DNA of 12,830 bases from Podochytrium sp. JEL0797 (taxonomy: Eukaryota > Chytridiomycota > Chytridiomycetes > Chytridiales > Chytriomycetaceae). Below, piece by piece: positions 1 through 8,333 of the stretch. The position numbers and the translations under genes are program-made. The notes below the pieces were generated by a model that had not been told where the DNA came from, did no database searches, and saw only the letters and a list, made by a program, of their open reading frames with translations. How positions within the stretch are numbered: position 1 is the first letter of the stretch; every line of letters begins with the position of its first letter. The DNA is taken from the NCBI GenBank assembly GCA_027596195.1, contig JADGJG010000762.1, positions 1 through 12,830 on the forward strand, written 5' to 3'.

Positions 1-301
1 AACTCCCGTCAAGGGTGGTCTCTCTTACAGAGAGGGGCACTACATCATGGAGGCTCTCCACCACTCTGGATCTTTGGTTGCTGTTGACATTATGGAAGTG
101 AACCCCGCTCTTGGCAGCGCCGAGGACCGTGTCAAGACGATTGCTGTTGGCTGCTCATTGGTTCGCTCCATGTTGGGCGAGGGATTGTTGTACTAGATTT
201 TGTATGAGGGTGTGCGCATTGTAATTAAAGAATTTAAGCATTAATTTTCTACACGTTTTCTTTCCTCTTCCACAGTTTATCTAAGCTGATCATGCAGTCG
301 A
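1..301 (+). repeat. Left arm of a large inverted repeat (arginase 3' end plus 3' flank)
   Basis: Bases 1-301 match the reverse complement of about 12527-12830. Over the 196 bases up to the arginase stop I count three mismatches and no indel, so base 1 pairs with base 12830 and base 196 with base 12635. Beyond the stop the arms stay alignable for about 105 bp with roughly a dozen mismatches and one 3-base gap near the inner end, then similarity ends. The match runs to both window edges, so the repeat probably continues outward over more of the arginase gene. Confidence 0.93.
2..196 (+). CDS. Arginase, C-terminal fragment (left copy, 5' part outside window)
   Basis: The reading frame is open from base 2 and ends at TAG 194-196, giving the last 64 residues. 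They begin TPVKGGLSYREGHYIMEAL and include DIMEVNPALG, both hallmark segments of arginase, the binuclear manganese enzyme that hydrolyses arginine to ornithine and urea. In the animal enzyme the Glu of the REG motif contacts the substrate guanidinium; it is present here. The metal-binding SFDIDA-type motif would lie just upstream, outside the window. The fragment ends in LGEGLLY, a normal fungal length with no truncation at the C-terminus. The 3' flank has a weak AATTAAA-like signal around 222-228. A second, nearly identical copy lies inverted at the other end of the window, so this is one of two paralogues or a duplicated allele. The symbol is left blank because the CAR1/aga-type name depends on lineage. 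Confidence 0.95.
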   Translation, partial: TPVKGGLSYREGHYIMEALHHSGSLVAVDIMEVNPALGSAEDRVKTIAVGCSLVRSMLGEGLLY

Positions 302-1172
302 CAGACCTTCATGCATCCACGCCACAAAGTCTGTCCGATTCTACGCACAAAGCCAAGACGATTCTACAGCAGATATACACTTGTTTGATCCGTGTGTCGT
401 GTGGTTTCCCGACCAAAACAAAAAACGACCATTTCCTTCCCACCAAAAACACGGCATCCAACCGCGAATGTGCACCTCACCCTGCAGTAGTCCAGTCTCC
501 CAAATACTCTCGAAGCAGCCAAACTGCAAGATTTCGGGTCGAACAAGGGATGCGCCAGTCGCATCACAAACAATCTTCGATCTCTTCTCAACGGCTTCGC
601 ATTTGAATAAATGACCAAGTGTATTCTTAAGCATATTTATGAGCACAGAGAGTCCTCAGGGCTCAGACCACAAAGAAACCGCCATCACCAAATCTCACCA
701 AAACCACTGCCCACATCTCCACCCCCACAGCTTCAGGAACCGGACCCATCAAATGCACCCAAATCATATATCCCCGTATTCGAATTCTTTCTGGCCGCCG
801 TTTCGAGCGCAACTTGTTCTCTTCCGCGTGTCCAAACTTCAACCGGGACAACGTGGCAATCATGGTGAAATCTCCGAGTCTCACACCTACGTGCCTCATA
901 ATTGTTTCCACTCCATTTTTGACCGCGTTGGGCCCCAATCAGATCGCATGACTGCAGGTCGTGCCTCCAATAGCGGCTTCCGCGGCTGTTTGTAAAAAAT
1001 CCCTGAAACAACTCCCAATGTTCTTCCCGTGATATTCACTGCGTCGCTATGTATTTGCATACAAATCAAAATCCGAATTGTGTCCGAAAACCAAAAATTC
1101 TCCCCATTCCGGAACGGTACTCAAAAAACCAGAATAACTTCTCACTTTCTTGCGAGCCATTTCTTAAATATA
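302..1172. other. Gene-poor region between arginase and the WOPR gene
   Basis: No gene can be called with confidence. The stretch holds the 3' flanks of the two convergent genes. It is unusually free of stops on both strands: open frames of 77-118 codons overlap on the plus strand (292-606, 639-995) and minus strand (341-646, 663-938, 733-1011). The minus strand has the more protein-like composition, for example the segments GDFTMIATLSRLKFGH and RIRIRGYMIWVHLM between 938 and 663. It also has splice-like signals: GTATGC to TTGTTTCAG between about 1060 and 1001, and GTGAGA to GCTTAAG near 694 to 620. These could be exons of an unrecognised minus-strand gene, a decayed gene, or chance. No known family was recognised. 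Confidence 0.5.
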
Positions 1173-3849
1173 TCAAACAGACATCGCCTGAACGTTCATG
1201 CAACTCTCCTCCACCCCAACCGCCTTCGCCACCGCTGCCTCAGGTTCACCTTCCCACTGATCCAAGCTACCCACTGGCGACTCGGAATAGCACACGAGTG
1301 GTTGATTCCGCAAATCACCAAGTAGCAAAGGCGACTTCCACTCCTGCATAGGCGGCAGCGGCAACTGCTTCAACGAGTCATCCACGGATACACCCCGCTG
1401 CGATAACGACTTCTCCCGACACACTGGATGTTGAGGGGACATGGATCCCGCATCCAATACCATGGGCTTGACGTCATCTTCATCCAACGTGAGATCAATC
1501 ACGGCAATAGAGTCTTGTTGCTGCTGTGACATGAAGGAACCGCGTCGCGGGTACATCTCTGCAGGAGGCGCATAAGGTCTTTGCGTGCGAAAGCTCTTCT
1601 GCTTGTATTCGGAAGGCACGTGTTCGCTGTCAAACTGTTCGAATGAGGGTGGTGGGTATCGCAAACGGAGGGGCCGTGAATAGCGGTATTCGAAACGAGG
1701 AGGACGACACGTGAGAGGTTGAGGGGGATCCTGGTGGAATAGTTCAGGAAGTGGGTATGCGCTCGGTCTGTACTGACTTTCGCTTTGCGTGTGAGGCGCG
1801 TATGCGGTTGGAGTATACACTGCGGAAGGAAGAGAAGGGCGGCGGTTGTTGGCATGGGTTGGTCGTTCACTCCGTGGCTCGTACGGTCGGTAATGCAAGT
1901 ACTCTTGGCAATCGTAGAGATGCGTGAACTCGTTTGGAAAGTGTCCAGATGGAGGGGGTATAACACGAGCCGGAGGTGTTTGTTTTTTTGGTCGACCGCG
2001 AGTGGGTAGAAGAGGTTGATTGAATTCGGTTCGAGGCGGCAGTGAGTTTCCGCGAGCATAAAGGGGTTGTGGTACCGGATTGCTACTGAAGCGACCGCAA
2101 TGTGCACCAACCCCTTGCCCAGCTTGGAATATCTGACTCCCACCACCCATCCCACCCTGCTGCTGTTGCTGCTTCTGCTGGTTCTGCTGCTGCTGTTTGA
2201 TACCTCCAACAACTTCTGCCACCAAACTCTCGACAGACCCCCTCGGGACAACCATACCCTTCGGCCTCACCACACCCTTCGGCACCACCACACCCGTCGT
2301 CTCCTTCCTGCACCACGGAATATTCTCCTCCACCACCTTCTCCACATCCACCCCACACCCCTCCACCGCCGCCTTCAACCCTTCATCCAACGACGGCCGT
2401 CCAAACTTGACCTTCCCCCTCTCCAACTGCGTCAACACATCCATCGCATCACTTGGCGTGAAATACGAAACAACGCGGTACTGCAACCCATTCGAAGCTT
2501 TCATGTTAATGCTGCGTTTCGTCAGTCCATTCGGGGCGAGACGCGTGTTGGGTTTGAGTGTGCGTTGCGAGAAGCCAGGTTCGAGGCCGGTGGTGGAGCC
2601 GCGGAAGGTGGATGGTTTGGGTTCTTTTGGGATGGGTTCGGCGGTGTGGGGGGTGGTGGTGTCGCTTCGTTCAACTTGCCTGTTTTTTATGAATCGAATC
2701 AGTTTCGGGAGTGAAGGAAACGCTGCTCTCTTACCTGTACAAAAGGAAGGGACCATGCAAACGCGACGGAGACCACTGAATTCCGTCCTAAAAACACCCC
2801 AAAAAAAGTCAGGCTTTTTTCATAACGCGTTTTGACAAAAAATGCACGCCCTAGACTCACCCTCCACCGAATCAAATGCCGATTCGCCTCCGAAACCACC
2901 ACCACCGTCCCACTCCGCACGCGAATCTTGCTCATCTCGGTGCTATCCCCTTCAAACGCCTTCAACACCCCTGCCACAATACCTTCCACGATATACCCCG
3001 CGTCCAACGGTTCGTGCAGAAATCCTCGATACGTTTCAAAATCGACCGTGCGTGATGATGATGATGATGAGGAGGAGTGGGGCGTCGATTTGGGTTTTTG
3101 TGTGCTTGGAAACGGTGCGGGCTGGATTTCTGGATCCGGCTGCCGGTCTTCACTGGCGAAACCAAAGCGGCAGTCGTCGTTTCCGTTGTCGTGCTCTTGT
3201 TCGTCAAAGGAAGCCGGTGTCATGCTTTTCGAGTCGAAAGAGCGAGACCTTTTGGGGGCGCGGGTGGCGAGGGCGGGATTTTGGGCCGCGGCTGGTGCGT
3301 GATGGCGAGTGACGTTTGATCAGAAACGTTATTTGGGCTGGGGAGAGTGAATTGCGTAAGGGATAGTTTTACCTGAATCAGCGGGTGGTGTGTCTGACAT
3401 TGATCGAATTCCCGAACCGGGAACTGCTTTAGCAGCGGGGGATTCGCGTGGGGAGGGCCCGGGCTCCGAAATGGACATGTTTGCATCTTTTGCCTCGAGG
3501 GCAGATTCTGCGGTAAGGGGTGAGGGGGGAGGCGGGACGGGAAGGTTGTGTTGAATTGGTGTAAGTGGAAGGTTTGCCACGCGCCAAACAAGCGGATGCG
3601 CGGGGTTCTCAGATTCCCATTTGTGCAAAAGGTCTCTCATCCATTCCATCATTTGATTCGTGATCGGCTCGGGGGGCGGAAAGGGGGTGACTCCTGAGTA
3701 TTGTGCGACCGGTTGATGTGGATAGTTTTTCGATGGGTACCTTGTCTCGGGGATGACACGATTCCGCTCTGATCAGCCGATGGATGCCCCATCTGCTGAT
3801 ACTCTTCTTTGAAGATGGATGCAGCCAATGGATGTTGATGTTGGCTCAT
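1173..3849 (-). CDS. WOPR-domain (Gti1/Pac2 family) transcription factor with AT-hook and SUMO-interaction motif
   Basis: Five exons were inferred: 3849-3741, 3693-3373, 3291-2861, 2787-2735 and 2679-1173. All junctions agree in phase and the product is about 806 aa. The DNA-binding WOPR domain is split as usual. Box a (about residues 230-308) opens TYRGFLHEPLDAGYIVEG, carries the SGTVVVV strand, and continues RWR-DGIQWSPSRLHGPFLLYR, the family signature. Box b (about 355-404) reads NGLTKRSINM, then VVSYFTPSD and GRPSLDEGL. Residues 306-354 are a variable linker. Beyond it lie a poly-Q run (466-479), an AT-hook core TRGRPKKQTP (531-540) and an acidic SUMO-interaction motif IAVIDLTLDEDD (696-707). 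The rest is proline-rich and disordered. WOPR proteins (Wor1, Ryp1, Pac2, Gti1) are nuclear regulators of morphology, mating or nutrient response. The N-terminal 230 residues, poly-Ser included, are low complexity. The start at 3849 and exons 1-2 are less certain; translation could begin at Met 3223. The 3' end converges with the left arginase gene. Confidence 0.87.
1485..1508 (-). other. SUMO-interaction motif (SIM) in the WOPR protein
   Basis: The segment IAVIDLTL, followed by DEDD, matches the classical SIM pattern V/I-I-D-L-T with a downstream acidic cluster. Such motifs bind SUMO non-covalently. It is the best-formed short motif in an otherwise disordered tail. SUMO binding is inferred. 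Confidence 0.65.
1974..2003 (-). other. AT-hook motif in the WOPR protein
   Basis: The ten residues TRGRPKKQTP contain the RGRPKK core of a canonical AT-hook, a minor-groove binder of AT-rich DNA. It lies in the disordered region between the WOPR domain and the C-terminus. The motif match is seen directly; DNA binding is inferred. Confidence 0.75.
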
Positions 3850-4026
3850 GTCGTGTGTGAAGGGATTGGTTTGAAGTGGGCCGTGCGGAAGGAGAGTTTT
3901 CGTCCCCTGGTTTTTTTTGTCCTCTTGGTTTCTAGATTCGAACTTGCTTTTTAGAAAACTCCATTTTCGGAATTTCAAAAGGTCTGTAAACTCATTCACA
4001 TTTCTAATTTATATACATTATCTTTT
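3850..4026 (-). promoter_or_regulatory. Short intergenic promoter region of the WOPR gene
   Basis: Only 177 bp separate the stop of the WD40 gene (4027) from the chosen ATG of the WOPR gene (3849), both on the minus strand. The part next to the WD40 stop is AT-rich, with TATATAAAT on the minus strand near 4008-4016, which could serve as a TATA-like element or as a 3'-end signal for the upstream gene. No specific operator is recognised. If translation starts further upstream at Met 3999, this region would be partly coding. Confidence 0.4.
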
Positions 4027-4780
4027 TCACAACACGACCTCCCTCAAAAACGCCTCCCCAAACCCCCTCCGTCTCTCAAACTCCAAAATCGATCCATACC
4101 GCTGATCACTCACCCCAACAAACAACGTGCCCCCTCCATCCCCTTTACTAAAACTAATCCCCGCAACCTCCCCAAAAAAATCGATCACCTGCGACTCAAA
4201 CGCGCCTGTCCCCAACGGACTCACCACTCCTCCCTCCACGTCACACAATCCCGCCGTTCCATGGAAATCATACACGTGGACAAAATCGCAGGGTTCTGAA
4301 GCGGCGAGGAATTTTCCGTCGTCCGAGAACCGGAGGGATCGGATCGCGCCGAGGGTGGCGGGGAGGACGACGAGGGCGGTGGAAGGATTGCGGAGGTCGT
4401 AGATTCGGGTGGTGAGGTCTTGGTTTCCTGTGGCGAGGAAACGGTTGCAGGGGCTCCATGCGCAGGCGAAGGAGTAGTCAATGTGGCCGGTGAGGGTGAC
4501 GAATTCTTTTGTGCGTGTGACCGGTTACGTGTGAGAAATGTGAGAAAGAAAGAGAGTCGGGGATTGGCAAGAGGAGGAGGGGGGGTTGGGGGTTGTTACC
4601 ATCTCCGGAATCTGCAGAAACAACCACCGCGTCCGTGTTATCCCCACACACGCAAATCAGCCTCTTATCGGGACTCATGGACGAACACTATCGGGAAAAA
4701 AAACGATGGCATAGTGTGTGAGAAACAATATTCAGATCCAAAACAAACGCGTGCGCACCCCTCGCCGCCGCCCAAAAACA

Positions 4781-4817
<37 letters not shown>

Positions 4818-5502
4818 TACTCACATTTACTGCCCACCCAAACCCAAACTCCTCCCTCACCACCCCCCTCTCCACCTCCACAACCCTCACCATCGCATCA
4901 TTACTACTCACAACCCCAACCACCTCCCCATCCCTCCCTTCCCCAACCTCCACATGATTCGTAATCCCCATCGGATCCGTCGTCAAAACTCCAACCCGCT
5001 CTTCTCGATTCTCCCCTTCCAACGCGCGACACACGTATTCCCCGTTGAATCCGCCGATTACAGCGACGCGCGGGGACGCGCCAATGGTGCTTGGGCGGAA
5101 TCGGTTCGTTTGTAAGACTTGAGAAGACGTGTGTGTGAGTGTGGACCAGGCGCGGATCGAGTCTCCGTGGGAATACAACACGCAATGCGGGGTCACACTC
5201 CACAGCAAATTCCTCAATTGGAAATGGTATTCGGAGCATTTGAACGGATGGTTCATGAGTGTGAATTTGAAGTCGTAGAGTTGCGCGGTGGTGTAGCCTC
5301 GATGGAGGGATGGATATAATTCGGTGTGTGGGGTGGAGGTGTTGCGGTAATTGCGGTAGTTTTGGATCCGTTGGTCGCGGAAGGTGGCGCGTGTGGTTGG
5401 ATGGAAGGTGGACCAGTTGATGCCTTGTATGTCGCAGGTGGGTGAGAGGGCGGAGGCTGGGAGGGGAAGTTCAGGGGGCGGGTCGTCGTCTAAATAGTCC
5501 AT
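4027..5502 (-). CDS. WD40-repeat protein, 'uncharacterized WD repeat-containing protein C2A9.03'-like
   Basis: Three exons, 5502-4825, 4687-4600 and 4505-4027, join in phase to 414 aa. Exon 1 carries the family N-terminal block (YDFKFTLMNHPFKCSEYHFQ, then RNLLWSV) and a blade ending GGFNGEYVCRAL. The first junction restores WAVN-CSSMSPDKRLICVCGDN and the second restores SADSGDEFVTLTGHIDYSFA, both typical WD40 blades. Exon 3 adds LATGNQDLTTRIYDLR, IRSLRFSDDGKFLAASE and the closing signature VIDFFGEVAGISFS with YGSILEFERRR. That ending is characteristic of the C2A9.03-like family of fungi and plants. The fold should be a beta-propeller used for protein-protein contacts; no defined biochemical role is known. 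Intron 1 (137 nt) holds a long TG repeat directly after its donor. The ATG is 19 bp from the divergent CWC2 ATG. Confidence 0.88.
4782..4815. repeat. (CA)17 / (TG)17 microsatellite in intron 1 of the WD40 gene
   Basis: An uninterrupted dinucleotide run of 34 bases. On the transcribed minus strand it is (TG)17 and begins 10 nt inside the intron, right after the donor GTGAGTATT. It explains the TG-rich open frames seen here on both strands, which are not genes. Confidence 0.97.
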
Positions 5503-5521
5503 TTTCGAAACAAAAAAACAA
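5503..5521. promoter_or_regulatory. 19-bp gap between divergent start codons (WD40 gene and CWC2)
   Basis: The minus-strand ATG (5502-5500) and the plus-strand ATG (5522-5524) are separated by 19 bp that are A-rich on the plus strand. Both frames meet stop codons just upstream without another ATG, so neither start can easily be moved outward. The core promoters and 5' UTRs of each gene must therefore overlap the other gene's coding sequence, or begin in an unseen non-coding exon. Confidence 0.7.
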
Positions 5522-7518
5522 ATGAACTCGGCGCACAAGGCAGTCGTGGCTTTCAGCCCGCTCCTCGCTCGCCCTGCACGCAAACAGAGCACCGAGTTTG
5601 GAGGCAAGGTCGATCAACCGACGGGATCCGTCTTCAACATTTGGTACTCCAAGTGGGCGGGGGGGGACCGGTTCAACCACAATGCGTGAGTGTGTGTTAC
5701 TGAACGTGGGAGAGGGTGTGGGGATACTTACTGCCTCTACTTCTTTGACTGGTTCAGCCTCGACAAGGCCGAACACCGGTGCAGCATCCAAAACGACTGC
5801 GGATACACCCGCGCCGCGAAATCATCCTCCTTCTGCATCCATTTCGCACGAGGAGTCTGTGCAAAGGGCGAAGAGTGCAATGTATGTTACTCCCGGCTTC
5901 AAGTCGAATCGAAACTGCCAACGCTCACGCACATTTGCTGAAAATCAGTTTTGGCATCGAATCCCGCTCGCGATTGATCGCGTACCTATGGCGCAGGACG
6001 TGTTTGGAAGAGATCGTCATCGGTAAACCTTCATGCGTGTCCCGTTGCCAAAGTGATTCTGACGAACCCCGCCCCTACACACACAAACACCATTTCCGGA
6101 ATACCCACAACAGTGACGAGAGAGACGACATGGGAGGAGGTAACCACTTGTTGCCACTCGTTTTCAGATCGGACATAACCTAACAAAACGCACAGTCGGC
6201 TCGTTCGAAAAGGACAACCGCACCCTCTACGTTGGCCAACTCGGACTCGAAGGCGGTCTCGAAGACACACTGTACCGCCATTTCATTGAATGGGGCGAGA
6301 TTGAATACCGTGCGTACTGTTTTTTATGCCCCAATTCCTAAACGTGGATTTTCTTGTTCTTCTTGCTCATTTTTCAATTCTATTTTAGTGCGGTTATTGA
6401 AAGGAAAAGGCGTCGCCTTCATCCGCTACAAATCCCGCATTTCCGCCGAATTCGCGAAGGAAGCTATGCACTGTCAATCCATGGATAGCAACGAAGTAAA
6501 CCACCCCCTCCCCACCCCCCTCCCTCCCTCCTTCTCACACCATACAACAGATCCTCAACATCCGCTGGGCAACGGAAGACCCGAACCCCAAAGCTGTGAT
6601 CCTCAACAAACGCAAAGCCGAGGAGAAGGTTGTGGACGCTTTGAAGGCGAGTTTGCCTGTGATTGGAGAGTTGGGTACGATTTTGGATTATCAGACGAAA
6701 GCACTTGGTGATGCTGGGGGTGATGCGAAGCCGGAGGAGGAGCGGAAGGAGATTGGTGGCGGTGGGATTTCGAAAGAGGTTGGATGGGACACACCGAATG
6801 GATTCTTTTACGCGCAGAATGAACCTGCTGTGTTGGCGGCGCGGAATGCGCAGGATCAACAGGCACGGCCTGAACCGGCACTCTCTTCCCTCGATGAGGG
6901 AATCAGTGGTGAAAGCGCCGCTACGGTTGTGGAAGGTTGGGGAGCGGATAAAACGCAGGCGTGGGATGGCGCCAAGTATGTGACTGGGGTGGGGAATTCG
7001 CGGGTGTATACCGGGGAAGGGCAGGGGCATGCGGAGACGCGGGGGAAGATTGTGGAGGCGGCGGTGAAGGGGGGCTTGGAGGGAAGTGGGATTGGGGTGG
7101 GGGGCGTGAGTCAGGGGTGAGTTTTTTTGGGTCCCTGATATGTGGAACGGCGGTTTTGCTAACGCGTTTTTTTCTTAGGGGTGCTGGATCGGGAGGGGTC
7201 GCGGGGTTGGGTAGTGTAGCGAAGGGAGGGTTCTGGCCTATGCTTCCGCAACAGCAGGTGGCTATGAAACGGTCGCGGGTGGGTGAAGCTGGGGTTGCGG
7301 TTCAAAGGGCTCAGGAGGAAGCGGCGCGGAGGGTGCCTGTTGCTGCTGCTGCGCCACCGACTTCGTTTGCAGGGGCGAAGGGGATCGTGTCGGCGTCGAC
7401 GATGCAGTATTTGGTGGAGTTGAAGGAGAGGAAAGTTTCGGCTGCTGCGGCGGCGGCGGGGCAGAAGAGGAAGGTGGGGGGAGTGTTGAGTGTCGATTAT
7501 GGCAGTGATTCAGATTAA
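5522..7518 (+). CDS. CWC2: Pre-mRNA-splicing factor Cwc2 (Cwf2/RBM22-type)
   Basis: Eight exons: 5522-5685, 5758-5881, 5949-6022, 6114-6139, 6196-6309, 6389-6495, 6551-7116 and 7179-7518. All seven introns (55-91 nt) are GT-AG and phase-consistent, giving 504 aa. The torus region starts RPARKQ and TGSVFNIWYSKWAGGDR. It is followed by a CCCH zinc finger C81-x7-C89-x5-C95-x3-H99 that is completed across intron 2. FGRDRHRDERDDMGGVGSFE leads into an RRM with RNP2 TLYVGQL (139-145) and RNP1 GKGVAFIRY (173-181). Next comes ILNIRWATEDPNPKA, the classic Cwc2 segment. The C-terminus is Gly/Ala-rich and ends VDYGSDSD. In yeast Cwc2 belongs to the NineTeen complex and contacts U6 and intron RNA near the spliceosome active site. 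Exon 4 is only 26 nt. The C-terminal tail is longer than in yeast. Confidence 0.94.
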
Positions 7519-8333
7519 AGAAAGAGAGTGAAAATGAAATCTAGGAGATTAATGGAATGTGTCCAGCTTTAAGGAAGAATTGGCAAACGTTGGAAATGAC
7601 TTCATGATGAAGGAAAATGGAAATTTCATTATTCAGTAATACTCTTCTTGGCAATGTTGACTGAGCTGCGGTCAATTCGATGGGAAAGATTACATCATGT
7701 GCGAAATGATTTCGTCAGGAAAGTGGGTGGTTAGGAATTTGACGGTTTTGCCACCTGAATGACGTAAAACGTGATATGAAAAATTACATTCATTCATGAG
7801 CTGGGATGAATGGGTGGATAATGTGTTCGAAGAGCCCACATTCGTTGATGCTGAAGCTCGTAATTATTGAGTGGAGCCAAGCAGGTCACGTGCGCGTGCA
7901 AATAAAGGCCCAGGCCGCCCACGTGTAACTGGGCTTGAATTAAGGTGTTTTAATGCATGGAGTGTTGTAGAATGGCAAACGATTCGTGTGGTGGAAACGC
8001 GAAAAGTGATAGCAACAAGTTTGTGGTGATTCGTTCCGAGTGGCTTAGCAAGGCGCGGCCCTCAATTGTTGCACCCTGTTTTGTATGATTGATAGGACGT
8101 CAAACGGGGTCTTGACGGTTTAATGAGATGGTAACGAAACGACGCGTTGTTCATGAATTGGATGTGAATGAATGAATTTTTTGTTAAAGACTGGCCAATG
8201 AACAACAAATGGGCGAGGAGTCCCACCATAACAATTTTTTTGCTTTGGCCACCTCGGCCGATCGAAAAAGACTCAAATAGGCAGCGGTTTCCCCGAAAAG
8301 ACTCACACTCGATCCCCCAAGCAATCACCACCA
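7519..8333. other. Intergenic region, CWC2 3' flank and promoter of the zinc-knuckle gene
   Basis: About 815 bp with no credible coding frame. It holds two E-boxes CACGTG (7887-7892 and 7920-7925, 33 bp apart), a half-CRE TGACGT (7760-7765) and GACGTCA (8096-8102). A small perfect palindrome CGAAATGATTTCG lies at 7702-7714. ATTCATTCATGA-type repeats occur near 7788 and, inverted, near 8165. No tRNA or other structured RNA is recognisable. Confidence 0.5.
7887..7925. promoter_or_regulatory. Paired CACGTG E-boxes upstream of the zinc-knuckle gene
   Basis: Two palindromic CACGTG hexamers at 7887-7892 and 7920-7925 lie about 410 bp before the ATG at 8334, separated by a GC-rich stretch. CACGTG is bound by fungal bHLH factors such as Cbf1 and Pho4 relatives. 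The sites are seen directly; function is inferred. Confidence 0.4.

Noticed and set aside
2067..2835. Plus-strand open frames of more than 200 codons (2067-2714 and 2197-2835)
   Set aside because: They are antisense to WOPR exons whose family motifs and phase-consistent introns are clear; their translations are biased and match nothing.
2730..2860. A simpler WOPR gene model with one intron 2860-2730 and the exon continuing RAAFPSLPKLIRFIKNRQ
   Set aside because: It also joins in phase, but it loses the DGxxWSPSR signature; the two-intron model restores it with a consensus donor and acceptors.
4420..5115. Plus-strand open frame of 231 codons over the CA repeat
   Set aside because: It runs antisense through WD40 exons and both introns, and much of it is the repeat read as Thr-His; low complexity and no family match.
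5503..5607. Upstream extension of the WD40 frame to 5607
   Set aside because: There is no ATG in the extension; it would need a TTG start and would overlap the CWC2 coding exon antisense.
7600..7665. Possible box C/D snoRNA (ATGATGA near 7604 and CTGA near 7660)
   Set aside because: Bases flanking the two boxes do not form the terminal stem, and no convincing guide region next to a D or D' box was seen.
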